Part shown: positions 7,959 to 15,847 of the stretch, piece by piece
Layout of the letters: each line of letters begins with the position of its first letter
Numbering within the stretch: position 1 is the first letter of the stretch
Assembly: GCA_964502635.1 (NCBI GenBank)
Contig: CAZCXI010000028.1
Span: 1 to 34,035, forward strand
Direction of reading: 5' to 3'
DNA length: 34,035 nucleotides
From: C00003060 sp964502635
GTDB lineage: Bacteria; Desulfobacterota; Desulfobacteria; Desulfobacterales; C00003060
Position numbers and translations under genes: made by a program
The notes under the pieces: generated by a model
The model's database searches: none
What the model saw: the letters and a program-made list of their open reading frames with translations, nothing else
Told to the model about the DNA's origin: nothing

Positions 7959-8198
7959 ATGGACGAAGAAGCAGCAAAAAAGAAGATCATAGAGGCCCTT
8001 GAAAAGAAGAAGGGCAAGTCCAAGTTCTATCTGAAGGACTTTTACAAGATGTTGCCCGAGGAGAAAGCCAGAGCCGTAAAGAACCTGGTGAACAAGATGG
8101 TCGGTGAGGGAACCCTCGAGTACTGGTCCAGCGGGAGTACGACCCTGATCGGTCTCAAGGGGGCCGGCAAGCAGGCCCACACAGAAGAGGACGAATAG
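7959..8198 (+). CDS. dsrD: DsrD, small winged-helix protein of sulfite reduction
   Basis: This 79-residue protein matches DsrD in length and composition: a Lys/Glu-rich N-terminal helix, LKDFYKMLPEEKARAVKNLV as the helix-turn region, and VGEGTLEYWSSGSTTLIGL as the wing strands. DsrD is found almost only with reductive dsrAB, so it marks the pathway direction. Work on the family indicates it acts as an activator of DsrAB; older work noted a DNA-binding-like fold. It lies 109 bases after dsrB, separated by the hairpin, and 47 bases before dsrN. Confidence 0.95.
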   Translation: MDEEAAKKKIIEALEKKKGKSKFYLKDFYKMLPEEKARAVKNLVNKMVGEGTLEYWSSGSTTLIGLKGAGKQAHTEEDE

Positions 8199-8245
8199 CC
8201 TGCGTCCTTAGCCGGGTTGTTCCGCGGTAACAAGAAACTAAACCT

Positions 8246-9652
8246 ATGGCTTTTCCCCGGATTTTGATTGCTGCCCTGCGCGGGGGTTCGGGGAAGACGA
8301 TTATCTCTCTGGGATTGATCGCATCCTGGCGCAAGCGCGGGATGGCCATTACCCCCTTTAAGAAGGGACCGGATTTTATTGATGCGGGGTGGCTGGCCCG
8401 AGCGGCCGGCCGCCCCTGTCATCATCTGGACACCTTCTTGATACCTGCCGAAAAGATTGTCCTCTCCTTTACGCATCACGCGCTCTCAGGCGACCTCTCT
8501 GTGATTGAAGGAAACCGGGGCCTCTTCGACGGAATCGATCTTGAAGGGACAACCAGCACCTCGGAGCTGGCCAAGCTCCTAAAGGCGCCGGTGGTCCTGG
8601 TGATTGATTGCACCAAGAGTACCCGTACGGTGGCCGCCATGGTCATGGGCTGTGGCCGGTTCGACCCTGAGGTGAACATCTGCGGGGTGATCCTGAACCG
8701 CGTGGCAGGCGCGCGCCATGAATCGATTATCCGAAAGACCGTTGAACAGTACTGTGCCCTTCCCGTCCTGGGCGCTATACCCAGGATCAAGGCCGAGGTC
8801 TTTCCAGAAAGACATATGGGACTGGTCCCTACGCCTGAACATGCTGGGGCCGATGATTCTATCGATAAAGCGGCCGGCATGGCTCAACAATATCTGGATC
8901 TCGACAGACTCATGGCCATCGCCAAAGAGGCACCCCGTTTCGCGACGCCATCCGGAGTACTGGAGGGTACCAACAAGTTGCCCTCGGGAAGAAAGGTGCC
9001 ATCGCCTCGCATTGGGGTGATCCGGGATGCTGCCTTCCAGTTCTACTACCCTGAAAACCTGGAGGCCCTTGAGGCCTCAGGGGCCAAGATCGTCACGTTT
9101 AATGCCCTGGCAGATCCAGGGCTGCCGCGTCTTGACGGCCTGTACATTGGAGGCGGTTTTCCTGAAACCCAGGCTCAAGCGCTGGCAGAGAACAAGGGCT
9201 TTCGACAGGATGTACGGCGCCTGGGCGAAAAGGGGCTTCCCATCTACGCCGAGTGTGGGGGGCTGATGTATTTGGGAAAAGGCCTGGTCTTAGACGGTGT
9301 GACCTATCCCATGGTGGGACTCCTTCCCGTCGTCTTCGGGTTTTCCAAGCGGCCGCAGGGGCATGGCTACACCATTTTTGAGGTGAAAAAGCCCAACCCT
9401 TATTTCAGACCGGGCACCCGGGTTCGGGGCCACGAGTTTCACTATTCGAACGTCTTGGAATGGGGAGGAAAACCAGAGGACCTGGCATTTCGGATGGTTC
9501 GGGGGTCAGGCTTTGACGGCCAGGGAGACGGAGTTTGCTACAGGAACACCCTGGCCACATACTCCCATATCCATGCCCTGGGAACGCCTTCGTGGGCGGA
9601 GGCCATGGTTGATGCAAGCGCCAAGTACGCAAAAAACAGGCACGAGGGTTAA
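8246..9652 (+). CDS. dsrN: Siroheme amidase DsrN (cobyrinic acid a,c-diamide synthase family)
   Basis: DsrN converts siroheme to the siroamide form found in dissimilatory sulfite reductase, using glutamine and ATP. The 468-residue protein has the CbiA/CobB arrangement. An N-terminal dethiobiotin-synthetase-like ATPase carries the P-loop LRGGSGKTIISLGL (residues about 10-23) and KKGPDFIDAGW. The C-terminal class I glutamine amidotransferase domain has GLYIGGGFPE and the nucleophile motif YAECGGLMYLG, with a late HEFHYS segment. Position after dsrD favours dsrN over a cobalamin cbiA; no other cobalamin genes are nearby. The ATG at 8246 lacks a strong ribosome site. Confidence 0.93.
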   Translation: MAFPRILIAALRGGSGKTIISLGLIASWRKRGMAITPFKKGPDFIDAGWLARAAGRPCHHLDTFLIPAEKIVLSFTHHALSGDLSVIEGNRGLFDGIDLEGTTSTSELAKLLKAPVVLVIDCTKSTRTVAAMVMGCGRFDPEVNICGVILNRVAGARHESIIRKTVEQYCALPVLGAIPRIKAEVFPERHMGLVPTPEHAGADDSIDKAAGMAQQYLDLDRLMAIAKEAPRFATPSGVLEGTNKLPSGRKVPSPRIGVIRDAAFQFYYPENLEALEASGAKIVTFNALADPGLPRLDGLYIGGGFPETQAQALAENKGFRQDVRRLGEKGLPIYAECGGLMYLGKGLVLDGVTYPMVGLLPVVFGFSKRPQGHGYTIFEVKKPNPYFRPGTRVRGHEFHYSNVLEWGGKPEDLAFRMVRGSGFDGQGDGVCYRNTLATYSHIHALGTPSWAEAMVDASAKYAKNRHEG

Positions 9653-9729
9653 CTGCATAGGTCTCAAGGCTATTTGGTCGGCCTGTACCCCTTGCATCTT
9701 ATACCGTTGACGGAAAACGGACGCTTGAC

Positions 9730-9772
9730 ACCAAAAAAATAGGGTAAGGTTCCGAAGAACACTTACCCTATT
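9730..9772 (-). terminator. Intrinsic terminator of the cytochrome c3 transcript
   Basis: An 11-bp stem (9738-9748 with 9762-9772) is followed on the minus strand by a run of seven T. It lies 21 bases beyond the stop of the minus-strand cytochrome gene. The stem may also slow dsrN transcripts from the other side, but that side has no T-run. Confidence 0.85.
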
Positions 9773-9793
9773 GCTGTCGCTTGTTTGTTGCCC

Positions 9794-10234
9794 TTACTTC
9801 TTATTGGGATGGCAGCCTGCACAGGCCGTAGGTCCGGTCGGTTTGCCGGCCGTTTTCAAGTCCTTATGACAGCTCTTACAGTTCTCGTGGATAGCTGAGT
9901 AGTAATACTTCTTGACCATTTCCTTCTTAGCCAGTTTTTCGCCCTTGGGTGCCTTGGCCTCGGTGTGGCAGGCGTCGCATTTCTTGACCTCGTCGCCGTC
10001 TTTCCACACGTTCTTGCCGTCTACGTAATTGTGGTGACACTCGGTACATGCAACCTTGTAATCCACATGGTGTTTCTTGTGGCTGAAAGTGACCAGGTTC
10101 TTCTTGTGCGTCTTGAAGACCTTTGAATCCATCGTGATGGTATCAGGCGCCTGCTGCGTTGCATAGACGACTGCAAAGACGAACATCACGGCCATGGCTG
10201 CAACCACCAACGTTATCAATGATCGTTTCTTCAT
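9794..10234 (-). CDS. Periplasmic tetraheme cytochrome c3 (class III)
   Basis: The 146-residue precursor has a Sec signal peptide (MKKRSLITLV then a hydrophobic stretch to about residue 25, with cleavage near YAT/Q). Four c-type heme sites follow, all CXXCH: CTECH (63-67), CDACH (86-90), CKSCH (119-123) and CAGCH (138-142). Extra His residues at 52-56 (SHKKHH) and in CHH are likely distal ligands, as in cytochrome c3. This class shuttles electrons from periplasmic hydrogenases and formate dehydrogenases to membrane complexes such as Qrc, encoded about 8 kb away. A near-perfect AAGGAGGTG precedes the start. Confidence 0.93.
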   Translation of the reverse strand: MKKRSLITLVVAAMAVMFVFAVVYATQQAPDTITMDSKVFKTHKKNLVTFSHKKHHVDYKVACTECHHNYVDGKNVWKDGDEVKKCDACHTEAKAPKGEKLAKKEMVKKYYYSAIHENCKSCHKDLKTAGKPTGPTACAGCHPNKK

Positions 10235-10311
10235 AAGCCGTATTCACCTCCTTCCCGGAAATGTGTGATTAAGGAAAACACTGGACGCTTGTGCATGAAA
10301 ATGCGCTTGCT

Positions 10312-10340
10312 TGGCTAGCAGAATTTTGCGCGGGTGTCAA
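10312..10340 (-). promoter_or_regulatory. Candidate promoter for the cytochrome c3 gene
   Basis: On the minus strand TTGACA (10340-10335) is followed 17 bases later by TAGCCA (10317-10312), in the gap between tatC and the cytochrome. The -35 is perfect and the -10 is weak. It would let the cytochrome be expressed above the level of the tat genes. Confidence 0.5.
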
Positions 10341-10352
10341 GGGCAAAACCTT

Positions 10353-11120
10353 CTATCCTGCCTTTTCCTGGGTTTCCTTGATATCGGCCTCGGCCTTTTC
10401 TCGCTTCTTTCCAAACAGCCTGGCCCCCAGAATGCTCACTTCATAAAGCAGGATCAAGGGTCCTGCCATCATGACCTGTGTGATGACATCCGGGGGGGTC
10501 AGGATGGCCGCAAGGACAAAGAAAAGTAGGATGGCATATTTACGCTTGGTACTCAGGAACTGGACATCCACCACCCCAAGCTTTGCCAGAAAGGTGATAA
10601 AAAGGGGCATTTCGAAGACGAGACCAAAGGCAAAGAGAAGCTTGGTCGAAAAGCCCATGTATTCTTTCATGGATGGCAGTGGCTTAATAGCGTCCGAGGC
10701 AAACCCCATAAAAAACTTAAACCCAAAAGGAAAGACCACAAAGTAGCCAAACATGGCGCCACCCAAGAAAAACACGGATGAGAGCACCACAATGGGAATA
10801 GCCCAACGCTTCTCCTTGTCATAGAGCCCCGGGGCGATGAACATCCAAAACTGGTACATGATCACCGGGATAGCCAAAAGGATCCCTGCCAGGAAAGCGA
10901 CTTTCAGATAGGTGAAAAAGGCTTCCGGGAGGCCTGTATAGATAAGCTTTTCATCAGGGGGCATGGCCGTGAGCAGGGGCTGCATAAGGATTTCAAAGAG
11001 CCTCTTGGAAAAGGCGTAGCAGATGCAAAAGGCGATGCCTACAGCAATAAAGCAGATGATCAGGCGTTTACGAAGCTCTTCAAGGTGGCTAGTGAAAGGG
11101 AGTTTCTCGTCTTCAGGCAT
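10353..11120 (-). CDS. tatC: Sec-independent protein translocase subunit TatC
   Basis: TatC is the polytopic core of the twin-arginine translocase that recognises RR signal peptides on folded proteins. The 255-residue protein has the family hallmarks: the N-terminal LPFTSHLEELRKRLIIC with the conserved Glu, PVIMYQFWMFIAPGLYDKEK in the first periplasmic region, and FGLVFEMPLFITFLAKLGVV. Six hydrophobic segments are visible. It overlaps the upstream tatB/tatA-like gene by 8 bases, so the two are translationally coupled. Likely local substrates are DsrO and QrcB. An acidic/Lys-rich C-terminal tail follows the last membrane span. Confidence 0.97.
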   Translation of the reverse strand: MPEDEKLPFTSHLEELRKRLIICFIAVGIAFCICYAFSKRLFEILMQPLLTAMPPDEKLIYTGLPEAFFTYLKVAFLAGILLAIPVIMYQFWMFIAPGLYDKEKRWAIPIVVLSSVFFLGGAMFGYFVVFPFGFKFFMGFASDAIKPLPSMKEYMGFSTKLLFAFGLVFEMPLFITFLAKLGVVDVQFLSTKRKYAILLFFVLAAILTPPDVITQVMMAGPLILLYEVSILGARLFGKKREKAEADIKETQEKAG

Positions 11121-11526
11121 CTCGTGAAGGCGCCTCCTCCGCTTCCTTCTTCTCTGCCTGGGGTGAAGGTGTGTCCTCGACAGGTTCCTGAGGCGTCTTT
11201 TCTACCGTCTCTTTTGAGGGATGTTCAAGGTCCTTTCCGGCTACGGCCTCATCGTCTTCATCGTCGCTGTCCACGGACGCAGCCCCCGTGGCCACTGATT
11301 TTTGGATGGTCTGCTGAATGCCTCCCTTGATGTCACGCATGGCGTCCCGAGCCTCCTTCAGGTCGTCGTCCACATCAAGGCTTTCCTTGAAATCCTGTGT
11401 CGCTTTCTTGAACTCGGCGATACCCCGCCCCAGGGCCTTGGCGATTTCAGGGAGCTTCTTCGGACCAAGAACGATCAGGGCGATAGCCAGGATCAGGATA
11501 ATTTCCGGCATCCCCATACCAAACAT
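11113..11526 (-). CDS. tatB: Sec-independent protein translocase TatB/TatA-family protein
   Basis: The 137-residue protein starts MFGMGMPEIILILAIALI, a single membrane helix, followed by VLGPKKLPEIAKALGRG and an amphipathic helix AEFKKATQDFKES, the standard TatA/TatB layout. A Glu in the membrane helix (GMPEI) and the long acidic tail favour TatB over TatA. With only one such gene here it may serve both functions. I start at the ATG at 11526 because AAGGAG lies 6 bases before it; a TTG two codons upstream is less likely. The tail is rich in Glu, Asp and Pro and is probably disordered. Confidence 0.93.
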   Translation of the reverse strand: MFGMGMPEIILILAIALIVLGPKKLPEIAKALGRGIAEFKKATQDFKESLDVDDDLKEARDAMRDIKGGIQQTIQKSVATGAASVDSDDEDDEAVAGKDLEHPSKETVEKTPQEPVEDTPSPQAEKKEAEEAPSRDA

Positions 11527-11581
11527 GAGCAACTCCTTATAGTGGCTTAAAATTGTGTAATTGTATCAAAAGTCATATAAA

Positions 11582-11610
11582 ACTATAGCTGTGTCTCGGC
11601 GTCCTGTCAA
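11582..11610 (-). promoter_or_regulatory. Sigma70-type promoter of tatB-tatC
   Basis: On the minus strand TTGACA (11610-11605) and TATAGT (11587-11582) are 17 bases apart, about 55 bases before the tatB start. Both boxes are near consensus. Confidence 0.75.
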
Positions 11611-11682
11611 GGCATATCAATGTTGCCAACAAATGATCCCGAATGGCGTTGCGCTCTGCCCTAGCCGCGAATTATTATTCTG

Positions 11683-11711
11683 TTGACAACAAATCGGCCC
11701 TTTTTTACACT
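11683..11711 (+). promoter_or_regulatory. Sigma70-type promoter of tRNA-Leu
   Basis: TTGACA (11683-11688) and TACACT (11706-11711) are 17 bases apart, 14 bases before the mature tRNA 5' end. The back-to-back arrangement with the tatB promoter leaves about 70 bases between the two -35 boxes. Confidence 0.7.
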
Positions 11712-11725
11712 CCCGTTGTGATTGA

Positions 11726-11813
11726 GCCGGAGTGGTGAAACTGGTAGACGCAGAGGACTCAAAATCCTCCGGGCCTTGCGCCTGTGTGGGTTCAAATCCC
11801 ACCTCCGGCACCA
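11726..11813 (+). tRNA. tRNA-Leu (anticodon CAA)
   Basis: The acceptor stem GCCGGAG (11726-11732) pairs with CTCCGGC (11803-11809), followed by discriminator A and an encoded CCA. The anticodon stem GAGGA/TCCTC encloses the loop CTCAAAA with anticodon CAA at 11760-11762, which reads TTG codons. A long variable arm (GGGCCTTGCGCCT region) confirms a class II tRNA, and the T loop is GTTCAAATC. Confidence 0.97.
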
Positions 11814-11997
11814 ACCAGCACAACCTAGGGCCTACCCTTGAGGTCCCAAGTGCATCGCGTGCCTTTTCTGGTGTCCAGGTTGCCATTGCCGGAGTCCCTT
11901 TCTTAAGGATTTTCGCACCGCCATGATGCATGCCGCGTGATCGGTCGTCAAATAGGCGGTATTACTTTTTTTTCTTCCTTTTTCTCCTTTTTTTGTC

Positions 11998-12026
11998 TTG
12001 ACAAACGATGACGTTTTTTGTATGGG
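11998..12026 (+). promoter_or_regulatory. Sigma70-type promoter of the RsbRD-N/dsrMKJOP operon
   Basis: TTGACA (11998-12003) and TATGGG (12021-12026) are 17 bases apart, 64 bases before the chosen start. A pyrimidine-rich tract (about 11963-11999) lies directly upstream. The same -10 hexamer occurs in the candidate qrc promoter. Between the tRNA and this promoter I see nothing else. Confidence 0.7.
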
Positions 12027-12090
12027 TCGGTTTGTTCGTGCCACATTTCAAACCAGGTTCCTTCCGGGACCTCGAGGACTACCCTTTGCG

Positions 12091-12660
12091 ATGAAGCTGG
12101 CAGATTTGTTGACCCAGAAAAGATCTCCCGTTGTGAAAAAGTGGAGTGATGTGATTCTGCGAACTTACCCTGAACAGAGCCAGAGTTTTTTGAGGAAGCA
12201 AAAAGATCGGTTTGCGAATCCAGTGGGCCGGAGCATCCTTGAAGGGATAGAGTCCATTTATGACGAACTGCTAGGCGAAGCGGACTCAGACAAGCTTTCG
12301 CTCTTTCTGGACAATATTATTAGAGTGAGGGCCGTGCAAGAGTTTACGCCCTCCAAGGCCGTTGGCTTCATTTTCGGATTGAAGAGAATCATTAAAGAGG
12401 AACTGGAAGGTGAAATCTTGCAACACGGTATGTCCGACGAATGGGCGGCCTTTGAGTCCAGAGTAGACGGTTTGGCCCTGCTTTGCTTTGACGTCTATTC
12501 GGAATGCCGGCAGAAGATTTCTGACATCCGGGTGAATGAGCTGAGGAATCAGTCCCACAGGTTGCTAAAAATGGCAGGTCTGGCCTATGAACTCCCTGAG
12601 GATTATGCGCTCCCCAAGAAGGGAGGGGGCGTCGAGGGGGACAACCTGAATAACGGATAA
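12091..12660 (+). CDS. RsbRD N-terminal-domain-like sensor/regulatory protein, first gene of dsrMKJOP operon
   Basis: The 189-residue protein begins MKLADLLTQKRSPVVKKWSD, matching the helical N-terminal domain of RsbR/RsbRD stressosome-type proteins, which begin with a similar lysine-rich helix and WxxxIl.tYP pattern (here WSDVILRTYPEQ). It appears fully helical and lacks the C-terminal STAS domain of true RsbR. The frame extends upstream to 11998, but that region holds the promoter, so I start at 12091, with GAGGA about 12 bases before. It is followed 27 bases later by dsrM and is probably co-transcribed. A sensing or assembly role for the Dsr membrane complex is plausible, but it is inference. 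Confidence 0.82.
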   Translation: MKLADLLTQKRSPVVKKWSDVILRTYPEQSQSFLRKQKDRFANPVGRSILEGIESIYDELLGEADSDKLSLFLDNIIRVRAVQEFTPSKAVGFIFGLKRIIKEELEGEILQHGMSDEWAAFESRVDGLALLCFDVYSECRQKISDIRVNELRNQSHRLLKMAGLAYELPEDYALPKKGGGVEGDNLNNG

Positions 12661-12687
12661 TCTAACACAGAAGCGAGGGAACATTCA

Positions 12688-13740
12688 ATGAACGTCATAC
12701 TGAGTCTCATCATTTCTTCCATGGCAGTTGGTGTGCTGGTTGTTGTCCCCTTCGCAGGCGTGTGGGGGGGGCGCTTGGTTGGGGTGCACCTCGACTGGCT
12801 TTTTGGGGTGGTCATTCCCTATGTTGCGGTGATCATATTCTTTGTGGGCATTGTCTACCGGGTCGTCAAGTGGGCGAAAAGTCCGGTGCCCTTCCGTATT
12901 CCTTCCACGTGCGCACAGCAAAAATCCCTCCCGTGGATCAAGTATGGTTATGCCGAGAAACTGGATAACCCGGTCAGCACAGCCGGCGTTGTCGGCCGGA
13001 TGATCCTGGAAGTCTTTTTTTTCCGTTCCCTGTTCAGGAATACTAGGCTTGAATTTGGCAGTGGAGGCAATATTAAGTACAAATCGGCCAAGTGGCTGTG
13101 GCTGGGAGCCATCGTGTTTCACTATACCTTCCTCGTTGTTATACTCAGGCACCTCAGGTTCTTTACCGAGCCCAACCCTTTCTTTGTCAAGATGATTGAG
13201 AATGTGGATGGGTTCTTCCAGATTTACGTCCCCACCCTTTATCAAAGCGGCTTCTTGCTTGGGGCTGCCCTCACGTTTCTTCTCTTGAGGAGATTGCTCG
13301 ATCCCAAGCTGCGCTATATATCCCTTCCGGCTGACTACTTTCCGTTGTTTCTTATCCTGGGTATGGTCACGACCGGTATCCTGATGCGCTATGTGCTCAA
13401 GGCAGATGTTGTGAGCATCAAGGAGCTGACCATGGGACTGGTCAGTTTCCATCCCACGCTCCCGGAGGGCATTAGCGTAGTCTTCTACATTCATCTGTTT
13501 CTTGTGAGTGTGCTCTTTGCTTATTTCCCCTTCAGCAAGCTCATGCACATGGCGGGCGTGTTCCTGAGCCCTACGAGAAATTTGTCTAATAATACCCGGA
13601 TCGTCAGACACATCAATCCCTGGAACCCAGATGTCGAATTTCACACATATGAGCAGTATGAGGACGAATTCAGAGAGAAAATGATAGAAGCTGGATTGCC
13701 AGTGGAAAAACAAACCGCATCCCCGGCAGCAAAGGAATAA
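12688..13740 (+). CDS. dsrM: DsrM, membrane cytochrome b subunit of DsrMKJOP
   Basis: DsrM is the NarI-like diheme cytochrome b subunit that exchanges electrons with the menaquinone pool and passes them to DsrK. The 350-residue protein has N-terminal hydrophobic spans (residues about 1-65), a conserved cytoplasmic loop RIPSTCAQQKSLPWIKYG typical of DsrM, and a C-terminal NarI-like part with several spans and candidate heme His residues (GAIVFHYTFLVVILRHLRFF, IHLFLVSVLFAYFPFSKLMH). A ribosome site (GCGAGGGA) is present upstream. dsrK follows after 18 bases. Confidence 0.96.
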   Translation: MNVILSLIISSMAVGVLVVVPFAGVWGGRLVGVHLDWLFGVVIPYVAVIIFFVGIVYRVVKWAKSPVPFRIPSTCAQQKSLPWIKYGYAEKLDNPVSTAGVVGRMILEVFFFRSLFRNTRLEFGSGGNIKYKSAKWLWLGAIVFHYTFLVVILRHLRFFTEPNPFFVKMIENVDGFFQIYVPTLYQSGFLLGAALTFLLLRRLLDPKLRYISLPADYFPLFLILGMVTTGILMRYVLKADVVSIKELTMGLVSFHPTLPEGISVVFYIHLFLVSVLFAYFPFSKLMHMAGVFLSPTRNLSNNTRIVRHINPWNPDVEFHTYEQYEDEFREKMIEAGLPVEKQTASPAAKE

Positions 13741-13758
13741 ATCTGCGAAGGAGTAGTT

Positions 13759-15447
13759 ATGGCTGACATACCAAAAAGCTGGAAGGTTGCGCCACCACCT
13801 GCTTGGAAACTTCGGACCCCCGAGGAGTTAGTGAAGGACACCCATCACAAACGCTACACTCTGGGGTTAGAGAAGGGGTGGCTGCGCACCGCCCCTGACG
13901 TTGAAATTAAACAAGGCATGCATTGTTATGCCGCTCTGCCTAAAAGGCTTGAAACTGTGGGTATGCCGAACCCCAGGGACTGGTCCGCAACCGATGAGGA
14001 CTGGAAAGTCCCCAAAGACTGGAAAGAGATTATCCTGGAAGGGTTTAAGGACAGGCTCGAGAGGTTCCGCACCTTTCAGGTTTTTATGGATATATGTGTG
14101 AGATGTGGTGCGTGTGCGGATAAGTGCCACTATTTTATCGGTTCCGCAGATCCCAAGAACATGCCGGTTCTGCGAGCAGAGCTTTTTCGATCCATCTACC
14201 GGAAGTACTTTACCACCGCAGGAAAGATTTTAGGGCCGCTCGCCGGTGCCAGAGAGCTGACCTATGACGTACTAAAGGAATGGTGGTACTACTTGTATCA
14301 GTGCACTGAGTGTCGACGCTGTTCTGTCTTTTGCCCGTACGGGATTGACACGGCTGAGATTACGATCATTGGCAGGGAGCTGATCAACCTGCTTGGCCTG
14401 AACATCGATTGGATCGCTGCCCCTGTTGCTTTTTGTTACAGGACGGGTAATCACATGGGCATTCAGCCCCATGCATACAAGGAGATGATCGAATTCTTCC
14501 TGGATGAGCTAGAGGATGTAACAGGCATCCGAATGGAGCCAAGCTTCAATAGAAAGGGCGCTGAGATCCTGTTTATCACGCCCTCTGGAGACGTCTTTGG
14601 CGATCCCGGCACATACACTACCATGGGCTATCTAACGCTTTTCCACGAGCTGGGCCTGGACGTAACATGGAGCACGTATGCCTCTGAAGGTGGGAACTTT
14701 GGTCTGTTTACCTCCAATGAGATAATGAAGCGGCTCAACGCCAAGATGTACATGGAGGCGAAGCGCTTGGGGGTGAAATGGATCCTTGGCGGAGAATGCG
14801 GGCACATGTGGCGTGTCATCAATCAGTATATGGGCACCATGAACCTCGACCTTGCAGAAGGCAGCAAGATGGAGGAGCCTGTCTCTCCCATTACAGGCAC
14901 CAAGTTCGAGAATGCGAAATCAACAAAGATGGTTCACATCACCGAGTTTACGGCAGACCTTATGAAGCACGGTAAGCTGAAACTGGATCCGACCAGAAAC
15001 GATCACTTAAAGGTCACCTTCCATGATTCGTGTAACCCCGCCAGGGGTATGGGATTGCTTGAGGAGCCGCGGTATGTTATCAAGAATGTATGCAATCACT
15101 TCTATGAAATGCCGCCAAACACTATCAGGGAACAGACCTTTTGCTGTGGAGGCGGTTCCGGCTTGAACGCTGGGGAAGACATGGAGTTGAGGATGCGCGG
15201 GGGCTTGCCCAGGGCAAATGCCGTGAAATATGTTCACGAGAAATATGGCGTGAACAAGCTTGCCTGTGTTTGTGCCATTGATCGAGCCGTTTTGCCAAAC
15301 CTGATGGAGTACTTTGTCCCCGAAGTAGATGTGACAGGTGTTCACGAGCTGGTCGCGAATGCTATGATACTAGAGGGAGAAAAGGAGAGAACGGTAGATT
15401 ATCGTGGTGAACCACTTCCTGGAATGGAGGATGAAGAAGATGTATGA
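13759..15447 (+). CDS. dsrK: DsrK, HdrD-like iron-sulfur catalytic subunit of DsrMKJOP
   Basis: DsrK is the cytoplasmic heterodisulfide-reductase-like subunit thought to reduce the DsrC trisulfide. The 562-residue protein has two [4Fe-4S] motifs, CVRCGACADKC (Cys113-123) and CTECRRCSVFC (Cys182-192). The C-terminal part has CCG-domain features: GGECGHMWR, FHDSCNPARGMG and TFCCGGGSGLN, the last typical of the noncubane cluster site in HdrB/D proteins. The N-terminus PPPAWKLRTPEE and the KDWKE stretch are DsrK-specific. AAGGAG precedes the ATG. The 3' end overlaps dsrJ by 8 bases. Confidence 0.97.
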   Translation: MADIPKSWKVAPPPAWKLRTPEELVKDTHHKRYTLGLEKGWLRTAPDVEIKQGMHCYAALPKRLETVGMPNPRDWSATDEDWKVPKDWKEIILEGFKDRLERFRTFQVFMDICVRCGACADKCHYFIGSADPKNMPVLRAELFRSIYRKYFTTAGKILGPLAGARELTYDVLKEWWYYLYQCTECRRCSVFCPYGIDTAEITIIGRELINLLGLNIDWIAAPVAFCYRTGNHMGIQPHAYKEMIEFFLDELEDVTGIRMEPSFNRKGAEILFITPSGDVFGDPGTYTTMGYLTLFHELGLDVTWSTYASEGGNFGLFTSNEIMKRLNAKMYMEAKRLGVKWILGGECGHMWRVINQYMGTMNLDLAEGSKMEEPVSPITGTKFENAKSTKMVHITEFTADLMKHGKLKLDPTRNDHLKVTFHDSCNPARGMGLLEEPRYVIKNVCNHFYEMPPNTIREQTFCCGGGSGLNAGEDMELRMRGGLPRANAVKYVHEKYGVNKLACVCAIDRAVLPNLMEYFVPEVDVTGVHELVANAMILEGEKERTVDYRGEPLPGMEDEEDV

Positions 15448-15847
15448 CGGAGGCAAAGTTATCGCCGGTATTATCATCGGTCTTATCTTGTTGACATTCC
15501 CGATCTGGTACACTCATGGGATGGCCCCCAAAAGGCCGGAAGTCAAGCTCCCTGAAAAGGAGAAGAAGTGTGTTGAGGAGGGAGCGTACATGAAGAGGAA
15601 ACACATGCAGCTCCTCGACTTATGGAGAGATTCCGTCGTCCGTGTAGGCGACAGGTCGTATGTTTCCTTCAATGGCAAGAGGTATAACATGAGCCTCCAG
15701 AATACCTGCATGAGCGCCAACTGTCATGCCAAGAAGACGGAGTTTTGCGACAGGTGTCACAATTACACGGGGGTCGTACCCTACTGCTGGGATTGCCACA
15801 TCCCACCCAAGGAAGAACCCAAGGAGAAAGCAGAGGAGATACACTGA
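15440..15847 (+). CDS. dsrJ: DsrJ, periplasmic triheme cytochrome c of DsrMKJOP
   Basis: DsrJ is a membrane-anchored triheme cytochrome facing the periplasm. I start at the ATG at 15440 (MYDGGKVIAG, the usual DsrJ N-terminus), with GGAGG 9 bases upstream; an ATG at 15431 and the open frame further upstream are less likely. One uncleaved N-terminal helix (about residues 5-25) anchors it. Three heme sites follow: CMSANCH, CDRCH and CWDCH; the first has four residues between the cysteines. The segment KKCVEEGAYMKRKHM carries the conserved Cys that is the unusual heme ligand in DsrJ, and the His/Met ligand region. It overlaps dsrK by 8 bases and dsrO by 1. Confidence 0.95.
   Translation: MYDGGKVIAGIIIGLILLTFPIWYTHGMAPKRPEVKLPEKEKKCVEEGAYMKRKHMQLLDLWRDSVVRVGDRSYVSFNGKRYNMSLQNTCMSANCHAKKTEFCDRCHNYTGVVPYCWDCHIPPKEEPKEKAEEIH

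Noticed and set aside
8246..9652. Assignment of the dsrN gene to cobalamin synthesis (cbiA)
   Set aside because: The family is shared, but position after dsrD and absence of other cobalamin genes favour siroheme amidation.
11726..11813. tRNA-Leu as an integration site for a mobile island
   Set aside because: I found no integrase gene and no repeated copy of the tRNA 3' end within the window.
11998..12090. Extended start of the RsbRD-N-like gene at 11998
   Set aside because: The extension covers the TTGACA and TATGGG promoter boxes and lacks family similarity.
12685..13713. Minus-strand frame of 342 codons opposite dsrM
   Set aside because: It mirrors the dsrM coding sequence, is rich in His/Gln/Asp without any domain, and has no ribosome site.
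15745..15846. Longer N-terminus for DsrO from the upstream frame
   Set aside because: It would bury the twin-arginine signal 34 residues inside the protein; the ATG at 15847 has a ribosome site and gives a standard signal.
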